Assembly (NCBI GenBank): GCA_947626935.1
Contig: CANQUD010000007.1
Location: forward strand, 1 to 60,521
Origin: an uncultured Clostridia bacterium
GTDB lineage: Bacteria; Bacillota; Clostridia; Christensenellales; Borkfalkiaceae
Direction: 5' to 3'
DNA length: 60,521 nucleotides
Shown here: positions 16,827-25,291 of the stretch, one piece after another
Position numbering within the stretch: position 1 is the first letter of the stretch
Layout of the letters: each line of letters starts with the position of its first letter
Program-made: the position numbers and the translations under genes
The notes under the pieces: model-generated
Databases searched by the model: none
What the model saw: the letters and a program-made list of their open reading frames with translations, nothing else
What the model was told of the DNA's origin: nothing

Positions 16827-17900
16827 TCAGTCGAAATATCCCTTTACGGCGAGCAGTTCCGCAAGGAGGACCGCTCCGCCTGCGGCGCCGCGCAGGGTGT
16901 TGTGCGACAGCCCGATGAATTTCCAGTCGAAGAGGGGATCTTCCCGAAGCCTTCCAGCAAAGATGCCCATACCTTTCTCCTTCATGCGGTCGAGCGCAGG
17001 CTGCGGACGGTCGTCCTCGCCGAAATAGGTGATGAATTTTTCGGGCGCAGAGGGCAGACGGAGCTTTTGCGGTTCTCCGCCATATTCCCATGCGCTCAAA
17101 ATCTCCTCTTTCGAAGGTTTCTGTTCGAAGGAGACAAACACCGCCGCCGTATGTCCGTCCGATACGGGGACCCGCAGACATTGCGCCGTAATGACGGGGG
17201 AAGAGGCGGGAACGATCTCTCCGTCCTTGACCTCGCCCCAGATCTTGAGGGGTTCCTTCTCGCTCTTCTCCTCTTCTCCGCCGATGTAGGGAATGACATT
17301 GTCGCAGATCTCGGGCATGGTGGCAAACGTCTTTCCCGCGCCAGAGATCGCCTGATAGGTGCAGACGGCTGCGGATTTGATCCCGAATTTCTTCAGAGGA
17401 TGCAGAAGGGGGACGTACGATTGCAGCGAGCAGTTGCTCTTGACGGCGATAAAGCCGCGTTTTGTGCCGAGGCGCTTTCTCTGGGAAGGAATGACCGAAA
17501 GATGTTCGGGATTGACTTCGGGGATCACCATGGGCACGTCGGGCGTGAAGCGGTGCGCGGAATTGTTGGAGACGACGGGGATCTCGCGCTTCGCATAAGC
17601 TTCTTCCAAGGCGCGGATCTCTTCCTTCTTCATGTTGACGGCACAGAATACGAAATCGACCTTTCCGTCGAGCGCGGCACAGTCGGAAGCGTCCGAAACG
17701 ACCATATCCCGTGCATAGGCGGGAATGGGAACGTCGAATGCCCACTTGCCGTTGACAGCTTCTGCGTACGTCTTTCCCGCAGAGCGGGAACTTGCGAGGA
17801 GCGCAACGGGTCTGAACCACGGGTGATCTTCGAGAAGTCTCACAAATCTCTGCCCGACCATGCCCGTAGCGCCGATCATGCCAACACGATACTGTTTCAT
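16827..17900 (-). CDS. asd: aspartate-semialdehyde dehydrogenase
   Basis: Reduces aspartyl phosphate to aspartate semialdehyde with NADPH, feeding DapA encoded next door. The preferred start is the ATG ending at 17900 (MKQYRVGMIGATGMVGQ), which has GGAGAGA just upstream. A longer frame from 17936 would begin upstream of the likely transcription start. The 357-residue product has nucleotide-binding GATGMVGQ at 10-17 and the catalytic Cys157 in SNCSLQ, followed by TYQAISGAGK. The NCSLQ form and length (about 357) point to the archaeal/yeast-type branch of the family rather than the E. coli type. First gene of asd-dapA-dapB. Confidence 0.94.
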   Translation of the reverse strand: MKQYRVGMIGATGMVGQRFVRLLEDHPWFRPVALLASSRSAGKTYAEAVNGKWAFDVPIPAYARDMVVSDASDCAALDGKVDFVFCAVNMKKEEIRALEEAYAKREIPVVSNNSAHRFTPDVPMVIPEVNPEHLSVIPSQRKRLGTKRGFIAVKSNCSLQSYVPLLHPLKKFGIKSAAVCTYQAISGAGKTFATMPEICDNVIPYIGGEEEKSEKEPLKIWGEVKDGEIVPASSPVITAQCLRVPVSDGHTAAVFVSFEQKPSKEEILSAWEYGGEPQKLRLPSAPEKFITYFGEDDRPQPALDRMKEKGMGIFAGRLREDPLFDWKFIGLSHNTLRGAAGGAVLLAELLAVKGYFD

Positions 17901-17926
17901 CTTTCTCTCCGTATTCTTTCCTGAAC

Positions 17927-17955
17927 ATTTTAGCATAGCCGTACGGAAAATGCAA
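17927..17955 (-). promoter_or_regulatory. sigma-A promoter of the asd-dapA-dapB operon
   Basis: On the minus strand TTGCAT (17950-17955), 17 bases, TAAAAT (17927-17932). Transcription would start about 20 bases before the asd ATG, leaving no room for a lysine riboswitch. The 160 bases from here to the divergent promoter at 18119 hold only a small hairpin (CCTG-CCC/GGG-CAGG near 17990) and no gene that I can support. Confidence 0.8.
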
Positions 17956-18118
17956 GACTTTTCACGACCTTTCCCCGCGTTCGGAACAAACCTGTCCCTT
18001 CGGGCAGGACGGAAAACGCATGAAAGAGCGCCTTTTTCCCCAAACAGAGGACTTCTTCGGACGAAAAAGCCCTGTTTATGAAAAAAATAACTTTTTGGAA
18101 GAATTATCCGCTTTTCCG

Positions 18119-18147
18119 TTGAAATATTTTGCGATTTGCGTTATAAT
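18119..18147 (+). promoter_or_regulatory. sigma-A promoter of the YesL-hslO-TPR gene cluster
   Basis: TTGAAA (18119-18124), a 17-base spacer and TATAAT (18142-18147), about 55 bases upstream of the ATG at 18202. Confidence 0.72.
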
Positions 18148-18201
18148 ATTTCTACGGCTGAAAAATTGCCGCCTGCGACAAGCGGGATTCGGAGCATCAT
18201 T

Positions 18202-19527
18202 ATGGCAGATACGGAAAAAAGAGGACTTGTCGCCCGTTGGCTGATCGGGAAGGAGCGCCCCGAGGATTATGCGCGAAGCACCCTTCCCACCAGCAGATTC
18301 GGGCTGTTTTGGGATATATTGAAGGGGAGGTTCGGGCGGCTCATGCTCGTCAATCTCCTCATTCTCCTCACCTGTTTGCCCGTTGCGGCGCTCATCGTCT
18401 GGAGAGCGCTCACGGTAGGGGCGGCAGGCATGGGCGGACCGTTCGGCGCAGGACTCGGTCCTTCCTTCCCTTACATTCCTGACATCGTAGGGAATGCCGA
18501 GGCGCTCGCATTGCAGAATGACCTCGTCTTTTTCTCGCTCTTCATTCCCGCCGGTGTCATCGCGGGGCTGGGCATTTCGGGCGGCTTTTATATCATCCGC
18601 AACCTCATCTGGACGGAAGGCATCTTTGTCGCGAATGACTTTCTCCGCGGCATCAAGCGCAACTTCTTCAACGTGCTCGAAGCCGTCCTTGTCTTTACCG
18701 TCGTGCTCTTTGTGGCACGGACGATGGGGAACCTTGCAGATTTTTACGTTGCGACGGATGCCTCGGGGGCGGGTTGGATGATCGCGTCCAAGGTCGTCGG
18801 ATACATCATCGTCTCCTTTATGCTGCTTGTCTGCCTTTGGATGATCTCCCTCGGCATCAGCTATCGGCAGGGTCCGTGGGCGCTCTTCCGCAATGCCGTC
18901 GTCATGACGATTGGTACATTCCCGCAGACCGTTCTCTTTGCCGCGCTTGCCCTTTGGCCCTTCTTCCTCGCCATCTTCGGCGGGATGAATTTCCTCGGCA
19001 TGCTCGGGATCCTGTTCCTGATCCTCATCGGCTTCTCGTATGCGGGACTCGTTTGGCTCGATTTCAGCCAATGGGCGTTCGACAAGTACGTGAACCCCAA
19101 CATCGGCGTCGCCACGGGCAGAGGTCTCTACAACAAGGAGACGGGTACGATGAACACGGCTCCGACGCTCACCGAGGAGCAGAGCGCCGCCATGCGCGAA
19201 TACAGGCGGCAAATGGTCGCAAACGGCAGGAGCAAGCTCGTCTCCCGTCCCGTGAAGCCCATCGACGAGGGGACCGATCCCTATCAGCTCCCCGATTCTT
19301 TCTCCCGCGAGGACCTGCAAAAGCTGCGCGAGAGCAAGGAAGAGATGGCGAAGGACGTCAAGGCATACGAAGAAGAACACAAGAACGACGAGCGTTACGT
19401 TGCCTACAACAAGGAATTTGACGAAATGGAATCCGCGCTCAGCGAGGAGGAAAACGGCAAAGGCGGCGGCAAGAAAAAGAAGCAAAACAAGAAAGTGCGC
19501 CGTCCCAAGATGTTGCCGCGCAAGTAA
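18202..19527 (+). CDS. YesL-like (DUF624) multi-pass membrane protein with charged C-tail
   Basis: A 441-residue product starting at MADTEKRG, with GGAG ten bases upstream; an upstream in-frame ATG at 18136 precedes the predicted transcription start. After a soluble head, FWDILKGRFGRLMLVNLLILLTCLPVAAL resembles the opening of the DUF624/YesL family. About five further hydrophobic segments follow, up to residue about 310 (for example LEAVLVFTVVLFVA and LGMLGILFLILIGFSYAGL). The last 130 residues are hydrophilic, rich in E and K, and end in a KKKKQNKK stretch, which is longer than usual for the family. YesL relatives often sit beside sugar transport genes, but the role is unknown. First gene of a co-directional run to 23574. 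Confidence 0.65.
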   Translation: MADTEKRGLVARWLIGKERPEDYARSTLPTSRFGLFWDILKGRFGRLMLVNLLILLTCLPVAALIVWRALTVGAAGMGGPFGAGLGPSFPYIPDIVGNAEALALQNDLVFFSLFIPAGVIAGLGISGGFYIIRNLIWTEGIFVANDFLRGIKRNFFNVLEAVLVFTVVLFVARTMGNLADFYVATDASGAGWMIASKVVGYIIVSFMLLVCLWMISLGISYRQGPWALFRNAVVMTIGTFPQTVLFAALALWPFFLAIFGGMNFLGMLGILFLILIGFSYAGLVWLDFSQWAFDKYVNPNIGVATGRGLYNKETGTMNTAPTLTEEQSAAMREYRRQMVANGRSKLVSRPVKPIDEGTDPYQLPDSFSREDLQKLRESKEEMAKDVKAYEEEHKNDERYVAYNKEFDEMESALSEEENGKGGGKKKKQNKKVRRPKMLPRK

Positions 19528-19531
19528 AAAG

Positions 19532-20257
19532 ATGACGCAGGCTTACGACTATCTTGCCGAATGGTTTGAATTTTTGAACGATGACTGCGACTATTCCACT
19601 TGGTCGCAGTATTTTATTGACGGACTGAAACGGCGCAACGCAGGCAAAAGGGGATTCGAACTCGGATGCGGAAGCGGTGCCTTTTCCCGCGCTCTCCGGA
19701 AGGCGGGATATGAAATGACGGGCGGGGACATCTCCGATGCGATGCTCTCCAAGGCGGCGCGTCTTGCGAAAGCGGAAGGACTCAACATCCCCTTCGTCAA
19801 GGCGGACGCTGCGCATCTCAAGACTTTGGAACGCTACGATTTCATCCTCTGCGCCAACGATTGTATCAACTATCTCCCGCAAGACAAGCTCGCTTCGGCA
19901 TTCAGACATATCGCGGGTTGCCTGAAAAAGGGCGGACTGTTCTGGTTCGACGTCAGCTCGGAATACAAACTGACCCAAAAAGTTGCAAATAATATGTTCG
20001 GGGATGACAGAGAGAATGTCACATACCTCGAATTCAATACCTTAAAAGAGGACAGAGTGGAGACGGACGTCACGCTGTTCGTGCGCGAGGGGGAGCTTTT
20101 CCGTCGCTATGACGAAAAGCACACGCGCTATATCCATACGGAAGAAGGGATCCTGACGGCGCTCAAGGCGGCAGGATTTCGGGCGGAAACCGAGGGACAT
20201 CTCGGCGAGAGCGGGCAAAAAAGCGACAGGCGGAACTATATATGCGAAAAAGCATGA
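19532..20257 (+). CDS. class I SAM-dependent methyltransferase
   Basis: A 241-residue methyltransferase starting at MTQAYDYLAEWFEFLNDD, five bases after the stop of the previous gene. The SAM-binding motif I is FELGCGSGAFSRAL (about 46-59), motif II ends in GGDISDAML, and the motif IV region is YDFILCANDCINYL. This layout fits the Methyltransf_25/11 type that acts on small molecules or tRNA; the substrate is not known. The N-terminal words (YDYLAEWFEFLNDDCDYSTW) resemble methyltransferases commonly found next to hslO in Clostridia, by recollection. Its end overlaps hslO by 16 bases. Confidence 0.82.
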   Translation: MTQAYDYLAEWFEFLNDDCDYSTWSQYFIDGLKRRNAGKRGFELGCGSGAFSRALRKAGYEMTGGDISDAMLSKAARLAKAEGLNIPFVKADAAHLKTLERYDFILCANDCINYLPQDKLASAFRHIAGCLKKGGLFWFDVSSEYKLTQKVANNMFGDDRENVTYLEFNTLKEDRVETDVTLFVREGELFRRYDEKHTRYIHTEEGILTALKAAGFRAETEGHLGESGQKSDRRNYICEKA

Positions 20258-21108
20258 TCTTAAAGACGCTCATCTGCGGAGGCAGCGTTTCTCTCACCGT
20301 CATCGACAGCACGGCTGTTGTGGCGGAAGGAATGCGCCGTCATCATTTTTCCGCCGTCGCCGCAGCGGCATTCGGGCGGACGCTCACCGCGTGCGCGTAT
20401 CTCTGCAGCTGGCTGAAAGGAGAGAAAAGTTCCCTTGCCGTGACAGTGAACGGCGGCGGAGTCGGCGGAAAGATCTGCGTTGCGGGGGACAGCTTTCTCC
20501 GCATGCGCGGATTCGTCGAACATCCCGATGCCGAACTCCCGCCTCGGCAGGACGGAAAGCTCGATGTCGGCGGATTCGTCGGAAAGGACGGTACGATCAC
20601 CGTCGTTGCGGATGACGGCACAGGGATCCCGTTCACAGGGACGAGCGAACTCGTCTCGGGCGAGATCGCGGAGGACTTTTCCGCCTACTTTCTGACGAGC
20701 GAACAGCGTCCGACGGCGGTCGCGCTCGGCGTCCGCGTCAAGGGGACACAGATCTTGGGCGCGGGCGGCGTGTTTTTGCAGCCTCTCCCGGGGGCAGGCG
20801 AGGAAGCGTTCTCCTACTGTGAAGAACAGGTGGGACTCTTCCGCAACCTTTCCTCGCTCATCGAGGAGAAAGGGGCGGATGGAGTTCTTCGGATGCTGAC
20901 GGACGGAGCATATACGGAGCGTGACTTTTCGTACCGCTGTCATTGTTCCGCCAAGCGGGCGGAGAGCGCCGTTCTTTCCCTCGGAAAGCAGGACGCCTAC
21001 GCGCTCCTCAAGGAGCAGGGCAAGATCTCCGTCCATTGCCACTATTGCAACACCGATTATACATTTTCGAAAGAGGATCTGAAGCGCCTTTTCGGGGAGG
21101 AAGCATGA
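20242..21108 (+). CDS. hslO: Hsp33 redox-regulated holdase chaperone
   Basis: A cytosolic chaperone switched on by oxidation: four cysteines hold zinc when reduced and form disulfides under oxidative stress. The 288-residue chain carries them as Cys233-x-Cys235 and Cys266-x-x-Cys269 (RCHCSAK and HCHYCNTDY), complete and correctly spaced. The N-terminal domain has the family pattern with GTITVVADDGTG and EQRPTAVALGVRV. The start is taken at 20242; an alternative ATG four codons later (20254) would shorten the overlap with the methyltransferase gene. The stop overlaps the next ATG (ATGA), so translation is coupled to the TPR gene. Confidence 0.94.
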   Translation: MRKSMILKTLICGGSVSLTVIDSTAVVAEGMRRHHFSAVAAAAFGRTLTACAYLCSWLKGEKSSLAVTVNGGGVGGKICVAGDSFLRMRGFVEHPDAELPPRQDGKLDVGGFVGKDGTITVVADDGTGIPFTGTSELVSGEIAEDFSAYFLTSEQRPTAVALGVRVKGTQILGAGGVFLQPLPGAGEEAFSYCEEQVGLFRNLSSLIEEKGADGVLRMLTDGAYTERDFSYRCHCSAKRAESAVLSLGKQDAYALLKEQGKISVHCHYCNTDYTFSKEDLKRLFGEEA

Positions 21109-22775
21109 GAAAGGGAAAACAAACTTGGAAGTTGAGCGAGGAGTTCCTGACGGAAAGCGCCGAAAACCGCGCGGATATCGGGGACTATTTCGGTGCGCTC
21201 ACCATGTTGAACAAGCGGGCGGGCATGTATCCGCCGAGCGCAGACTCCCTCGCGGTCTATGCCGAGGTCTATGAAGCGCTCGAACTTTGGCAGCTTGCCG
21301 CCGATGCATGGTTCCACTTCCTCGACATCTGCAATGAGGCGGACTTCCCCGAGGGTTATGAGGGTCTTTCCGTTGCTTTCGAGAATTTGGGGAACGAAAT
21401 GCAGTCCGAGTTCTATTATGAACGCGCTTATGCCCCGATCCCGCGGAACGGCGAAAATATCAACGATGCGGCGGCATTTGCCGAATTTCTCGAAACGTAC
21501 GAGCCGACGGAAGAGCCGCCCAAACTCCATATCGTCGGCGGCGTCGATCCCGCTGCATTGAGAGAGGGGCTTGACCGCATGCGCGAAGGGGAACTCGTGA
21601 ACGCGCGGAAAAGATTTCTCGAAGTCGACAAGGAAAGCCCTGACCGTCCCTCGGCGGCGGGACTTGCCGCCATGTGCCTTCTCATGCTCGGGGAAGAGGA
21701 AGAGGCGGAAAAGGAATGCGAAGCGCTTCTCGCCGCATATCCCGACAACGTGCAGGCGTTGACGACCTATATCGCCGTGCTGGGCGCACGGGGGGACAGG
21801 AAGAAAGCCAAGGAATTCGCCGCACGCATGACGTCTCTCCCCACAGACGCCACGGACGATCTCTACCGCATTGCGACGGCGTTTTGCGAGACGGGTCTGC
21901 ACGAGGAGGCATTCAAAGTTCTGACCGAGCTGAAACTGCGGCTCCCGTATGACGAAAACATCCTCTTTTTCTATGCGGTTGCGGGATATCATATCGGGAA
22001 AATCGAAGAAGCGATCGCTTCGCTCGAGACGCTTACGACGATCTATCCCCAAAAGGAAGTCGCGCAGTACTACCTCGAACATCTCCGCCTCATCCGTGAC
22101 GGCGAGGAGAAAGAGGTCGACATGGGGTATTTCTACCGTGTCCCGCAGACGGAGTACAGAAAGGTCGCCAATTTCCTGCTCGCCGCCTGCAAAGCCGATA
22201 TCGAGACCTTGTCCGTGATCGCGGAGATGCCCGAACTGGAGCATTGCCTGCGCATCGCCTTTGACGAACTCGAGGGACGGGATGAAAAATTGCAAGTTCT
22301 CGCGGTGAGGGTGGCGGCGCGGACCCGCTATGATGAATTTCTGCGGGCGTGTCTGCTCGATTACATGGGCAGTGACTTCATCAAATTCACCATTCTCCAC
22401 GATGTGACCGCACGGAACGAAGAAAACTCCTTCGGCACCGTCTTTATCAATCTTTACAGAGAATTTTACAGCCATCCGATCGAGATCGGTCCCAAAAAGG
22501 CAGAGGAATTCCTCGACGCATTCGCCGATGTATACTCGAAATATGCCTTGATCAGCAAAGAAAACGCCGACAAGATCTGCGCCGCGGCGGAGGACATGTA
22601 TGCGGCGATCGAGGCGGCGGGCGCATGGCGGTATACGAGCGAACGTGCCGCTCTCGCTGCCGCGATCTATCGGGAATCGAGACTGCAGGATGACCCGCAG
22701 TCATTGAGCGAGATCTGCGATATGTTCGACGCGAACCGCTATGTCACGCAGGAAATATTAGATTTTTTGATGTGA
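21105..22775 (+). CDS. tetratricopeptide-repeat protein
   Basis: A 556-residue soluble protein starting MRKGKQTWKLSEEFL, with GGGGAGG 4 bases upstream and overlapping the hslO stop as ATGA. Helical pairs of TPR type are visible: ALTMLNKRAGMYPPSADSLAVYAEVYEAL, GYEGLSVAFENLG, AAGLAAMCLLMLGEEEEAEKECEALLAAYPDN and AFKVLTELKLRLPYDENI. The C-terminal half is helical without a clear repeat. No signal peptide or membrane segment. Probably a scaffold; partners unknown. The next gene follows after 7 bases and encodes another helical-repeat protein, so the two may act together. Confidence 0.8.
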   Translation: MRKGKQTWKLSEEFLTESAENRADIGDYFGALTMLNKRAGMYPPSADSLAVYAEVYEALELWQLAADAWFHFLDICNEADFPEGYEGLSVAFENLGNEMQSEFYYERAYAPIPRNGENINDAAAFAEFLETYEPTEEPPKLHIVGGVDPAALREGLDRMREGELVNARKRFLEVDKESPDRPSAAGLAAMCLLMLGEEEEAEKECEALLAAYPDNVQALTTYIAVLGARGDRKKAKEFAARMTSLPTDATDDLYRIATAFCETGLHEEAFKVLTELKLRLPYDENILFFYAVAGYHIGKIEEAIASLETLTTIYPQKEVAQYYLEHLRLIRDGEEKEVDMGYFYRVPQTEYRKVANFLLAACKADIETLSVIAEMPELEHCLRIAFDELEGRDEKLQVLAVRVAARTRYDEFLRACLLDYMGSDFIKFTILHDVTARNEENSFGTVFINLYREFYSHPIEIGPKKAEEFLDAFADVYSKYALISKENADKICAAAEDMYAAIEAAGAWRYTSERAALAAAIYRESRLQDDPQSLSEICDMFDANRYVTQEILDFLM

Positions 22776-22782
22776 GGCGACC

Positions 22783-23574
22783 ATGCAAAAACTCATCGAT
22801 TTCGACGCGCTCTTCGACGAGAAGCTCGCCGAGTACATGAAACAGAATGCGGGGAAGTATTCCGAGAAACAATGGGAGAGCATCATTCCCCGTCTCTACA
22901 GGCAGTTCGGGGACATCCATATCCCGTCCGTCAAAAATACGCCGAAGGGCTACTACGCCGCGATGACGGATGAGGAGCTTGCGGAGACGCTCTGCCGCCA
23001 TGTCGAGGAAGGCGTTCCCGTCTCCGATTTCTTGTGCAGGGAACTTGAGAAGAGGGACTGCCCCGATGCACTTTTGAAGCTCCTCGGGGGAGAGGATGAG
23101 GAATTGCTTCTCTTTGCCGTCAATCTTGCGGGAGCGAATCGGAAAGCCTTTGACGCCTACTTTCGGATCTTGCGGACGAGCGAGGATACAGAACTGAAGG
23201 ATGCCGTTGCCGAACAGCTCAAGGCGGATGCGGACGCGGCAAAGGAGCGGGCTTTGACGATGTACAAAGAGGGGATCGAGACAGATCTGATGCTCGAGAT
23301 CCTCTCCCGTTGCAAGGAGCGCGACGACGAGATCTATTCTCTCCTCATTGATGCCTTCAGAACGAGCGGGGAGATCCCGATGCACGCGAGCTATCTTGCG
23401 GCTTACGGAGATCCTCGGGCGATCCCGCTGCTTTTGGAAGTGATCGACAGGGATGACATCAACTACCTCGAGTATCAGGAATTGAAATTTGCGATCGAAG
23501 CGCTCGGCGGGGAATATACCCGCGAGAGAGATTTTTCCGCCGATCCCTATTACCGTGAGATTCACGGCGAATAA
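22783..23574 (+). CDS. HEAT-like helical repeat protein, function unknown
   Basis: A 263-residue acidic, helical protein with a GAGGCG ribosome site. The C-terminal third has a HEAT-like segment (GDPRAIPLLLEVIDRDDI, then ELKFAIEALGGE), and earlier helices (DEELAETLCRHVEEGVPVSDFLCRELEKRDCPDALLKLLGG) resemble degenerate repeats. No catalytic motif, signal peptide or membrane helix. It is tightly linked to the TPR gene and precedes spoIVA by 119 bases. Confidence 0.7.
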   Translation: MQKLIDFDALFDEKLAEYMKQNAGKYSEKQWESIIPRLYRQFGDIHIPSVKNTPKGYYAAMTDEELAETLCRHVEEGVPVSDFLCRELEKRDCPDALLKLLGGEDEELLLFAVNLAGANRKAFDAYFRILRTSEDTELKDAVAEQLKADADAAKERALTMYKEGIETDLMLEILSRCKERDDEIYSLLIDAFRTSGEIPMHASYLAAYGDPRAIPLLLEVIDRDDINYLEYQELKFAIEALGGEYTRERDFSADPYYREIHGE

Positions 23575-23637
23575 TATTGGAAAGGTTCGCCGTACCCCTC
23601 TGAAAGGCGTAAGGCAGCAAAAAATTTTGTCATTTGT

Positions 23638-23666
23638 TCATAATGAAGCATTTCCTGCCATATCAT
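23638..23666 (+). promoter_or_regulatory. candidate sigma-E promoter of spoIVA
   Basis: TCATAAT (23639-23645 region) and CATATCAT (23659-23666) are separated by about 14 bases, close to the mother-cell sigma-E consensus (KMATATT, 14, CATACAMT). No good sigma-A pair is present. In Bacillus spoIVA is sigma-E dependent, which fits. Confidence 0.42.
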
Positions 23667-23693
23667 ATCCTTGAACGGCGGAGGTGCTTTTTT

Positions 23694-25160
23694 ATGGAAA
23701 CATTCAACGTATACGAGGACATCGCTACCCGTACGGGCGGAGAAATTTTTGTCGGCGTGGTGGGACCCGTCAGGACGGGAAAATCGACTTTCATCAAAAA
23801 ATTTATGGAGGCGTTTGTTCTTCCCAACGTCCCCGCGGCGAAAAAGGCACGCTATACGGACGAACTTCCCCAATCGGCGGCGGGCAAGACAGTCATGACC
23901 ACAGAGCCGAAATTTGTCCCCGAAGAGGGCGCGGAGATCAAAGTAAAGGACGTACAGGCGAAAGTTCGGCTCCTCGACTGCGTGGGATTTCCCGTGGATG
24001 GTGCGAGCGGATTCGAAGAGGACGGGCAGCCCCGCCTCGTCAAGACGCCGTGGAATGACGATCCCGTTCCCTTCGGGCAGGCAGCCGAAGAGGGGACGGA
24101 GCGGGTGATCAGGGAGCACTCCACCATCGGGATCCTCGTCACGACGGATGGGTCTGTCACGGGCATTCCGCGTGACGGCTACTGCGCAGCGGAAGAGCGG
24201 GTCGCTGCGGAGCTGAAGGCGATCGGCAAACCGTATGTCATCCTGCTGAATTGCCTCGATCCCGCTTCACAGGAAGAATTGCGCGGAGAGCTGGAAGAAA
24301 AATACGGCGCTCCCGTGCTTGCCGTGAATGCCGAACAGTTGACCAAGGACGACATTTCCGGCATCATGGAGCGCATTCTCTATGAATTTCCCGTGCTCTC
24401 CGTCGATATCGACATTCCCGACTGGATGCGCGTGCTCGATCCCGACGCACCCGTGCTCGAAGAGGTACTTTCGGGCATTCGCGCCGTCGCACCGAAGATC
24501 TGCAAGATGAGCGACTGCGCTCTCTTCGATACGATGTATGCGGAAAGCGAACGCCTTCTCCCGCCCGTCTCGCTGGAGATCGACGCCGCGACGGGCAAGG
24601 CGCATTGCAGAGTGGAAGCCAAGGAAGGCGCCTTCTTCGAAGTCCTCTCCCAGACATGCGGCGAGGAGATCAAGGACGACTTCACGTTGATGAGCTACTG
24701 CAGCCGCCTCTCCGAGGCAAAGAAATTGTACGAGCGAATCGGGGAAGCCTTCGAGGATGCGAAAGAGTATGGCTACGGCATCGTGCCGCCCATCGACGAC
24801 GAGATGAACCTTGCGGAGCCGACCGTCGTCAAGAAGAGCGGCAGAGTGGGGGTCGACCTCAAGGCGGATGCGCCGAGCTACCACATCATCCGCGTGGACG
24901 TCAAGGGAGAAGTCCGACCCGCCCTCGGCAACGAGCAGCAGAGCGAAGCATTCGCCAAACAGTTGCGGGAAGGAATGGAGAGCGAACCTGCCCGCGCATG
25001 GGATACAAACATGTTCGGCAGGACGCTTAAAGAGATGCTCGGCGAGGAGCTTTCCCAAAAGAACCGTGCCATGGGGGATGCGGTCAGAAAAAAGATGCGT
25101 CGGACGGTCACCCGCATCGTCAACGAAGGCAAGGGTGGCGTCATCTGTATCCTTCTGTAA
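23694..25160 (+). CDS. spoIVA: stage IV sporulation protein A (spore coat morphogenetic ATPase)
   Basis: SpoIVA polymerises on the forespore surface in the mother cell, using ATP hydrolysis, and forms the base layer of the coat. The start METFNVYEDIATRTGG has GGAGGTG upstream; an earlier in-frame ATG lacks support. The product has 488 residues, the normal length. Walker A is GPVRTGKS at 24-31, preceded by the family-specific IFVGVV. The strongly conserved tail MRRTVTRIVNEGKGGVICILL is intact and is needed for coat anchoring in the family. It is followed by a terminator. This gene is the clearest sign that the organism makes endospores. Confidence 0.96.
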   Translation: METFNVYEDIATRTGGEIFVGVVGPVRTGKSTFIKKFMEAFVLPNVPAAKKARYTDELPQSAAGKTVMTTEPKFVPEEGAEIKVKDVQAKVRLLDCVGFPVDGASGFEEDGQPRLVKTPWNDDPVPFGQAAEEGTERVIREHSTIGILVTTDGSVTGIPRDGYCAAEERVAAELKAIGKPYVILLNCLDPASQEELRGELEEKYGAPVLAVNAEQLTKDDISGIMERILYEFPVLSVDIDIPDWMRVLDPDAPVLEEVLSGIRAVAPKICKMSDCALFDTMYAESERLLPPVSLEIDAATGKAHCRVEAKEGAFFEVLSQTCGEEIKDDFTLMSYCSRLSEAKKLYERIGEAFEDAKEYGYGIVPPIDDEMNLAEPTVVKKSGRVGVDLKADAPSYHIIRVDVKGEVRPALGNEQQSEAFAKQLREGMESEPARAWDTNMFGRTLKEMLGEELSQKNRAMGDAVRKKMRRTVTRIVNEGKGGVICILL

Positions 25161-25174
25161 CAATTCATTTTCAA

Positions 25175-25200
25175 ACGGCAGGCTGCAAGCCTGCCGTCTT
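25175..25200 (+). terminator. terminator after spoIVA
   Basis: ACGGCAGGCT/AGCCTGCCGT around the loop GCA (25175-25197), followed by a short CTTTG tract. The stem is strong but the T run is short. Confidence 0.7.
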
Positions 25201-25239
25201 TGTGAGTATAAAAATTTTGTCAAAATTCTTGACAGAACA

Positions 25240-25268
25240 TTGACAAACAGAGGGGGACAAGCTATAAT
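25240..25268 (+). promoter_or_regulatory. sigma-A promoter of the MscS gene
   Basis: Perfect TTGACA (25240-25245), 17 bases, perfect TATAAT (25263-25268), with the GGAGG ribosome site only about 7 bases further on. The leader is very short. Confidence 0.88.
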
Positions 25269-25291
25269 ATTTTTCGGAGGTTCAATCAGAA

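Noticed and set aside
17901-18000. Lysine riboswitch before asd-dapA-dapB
   Set aside because: The promoter leaves only about 20 bases of leader, far too short for the L-box.
18020-18244. 74-codon frame between asd and the YesL-like gene
   Set aside because: It crosses the promoter of the YesL-like gene, has no ribosome site and no conserved features.
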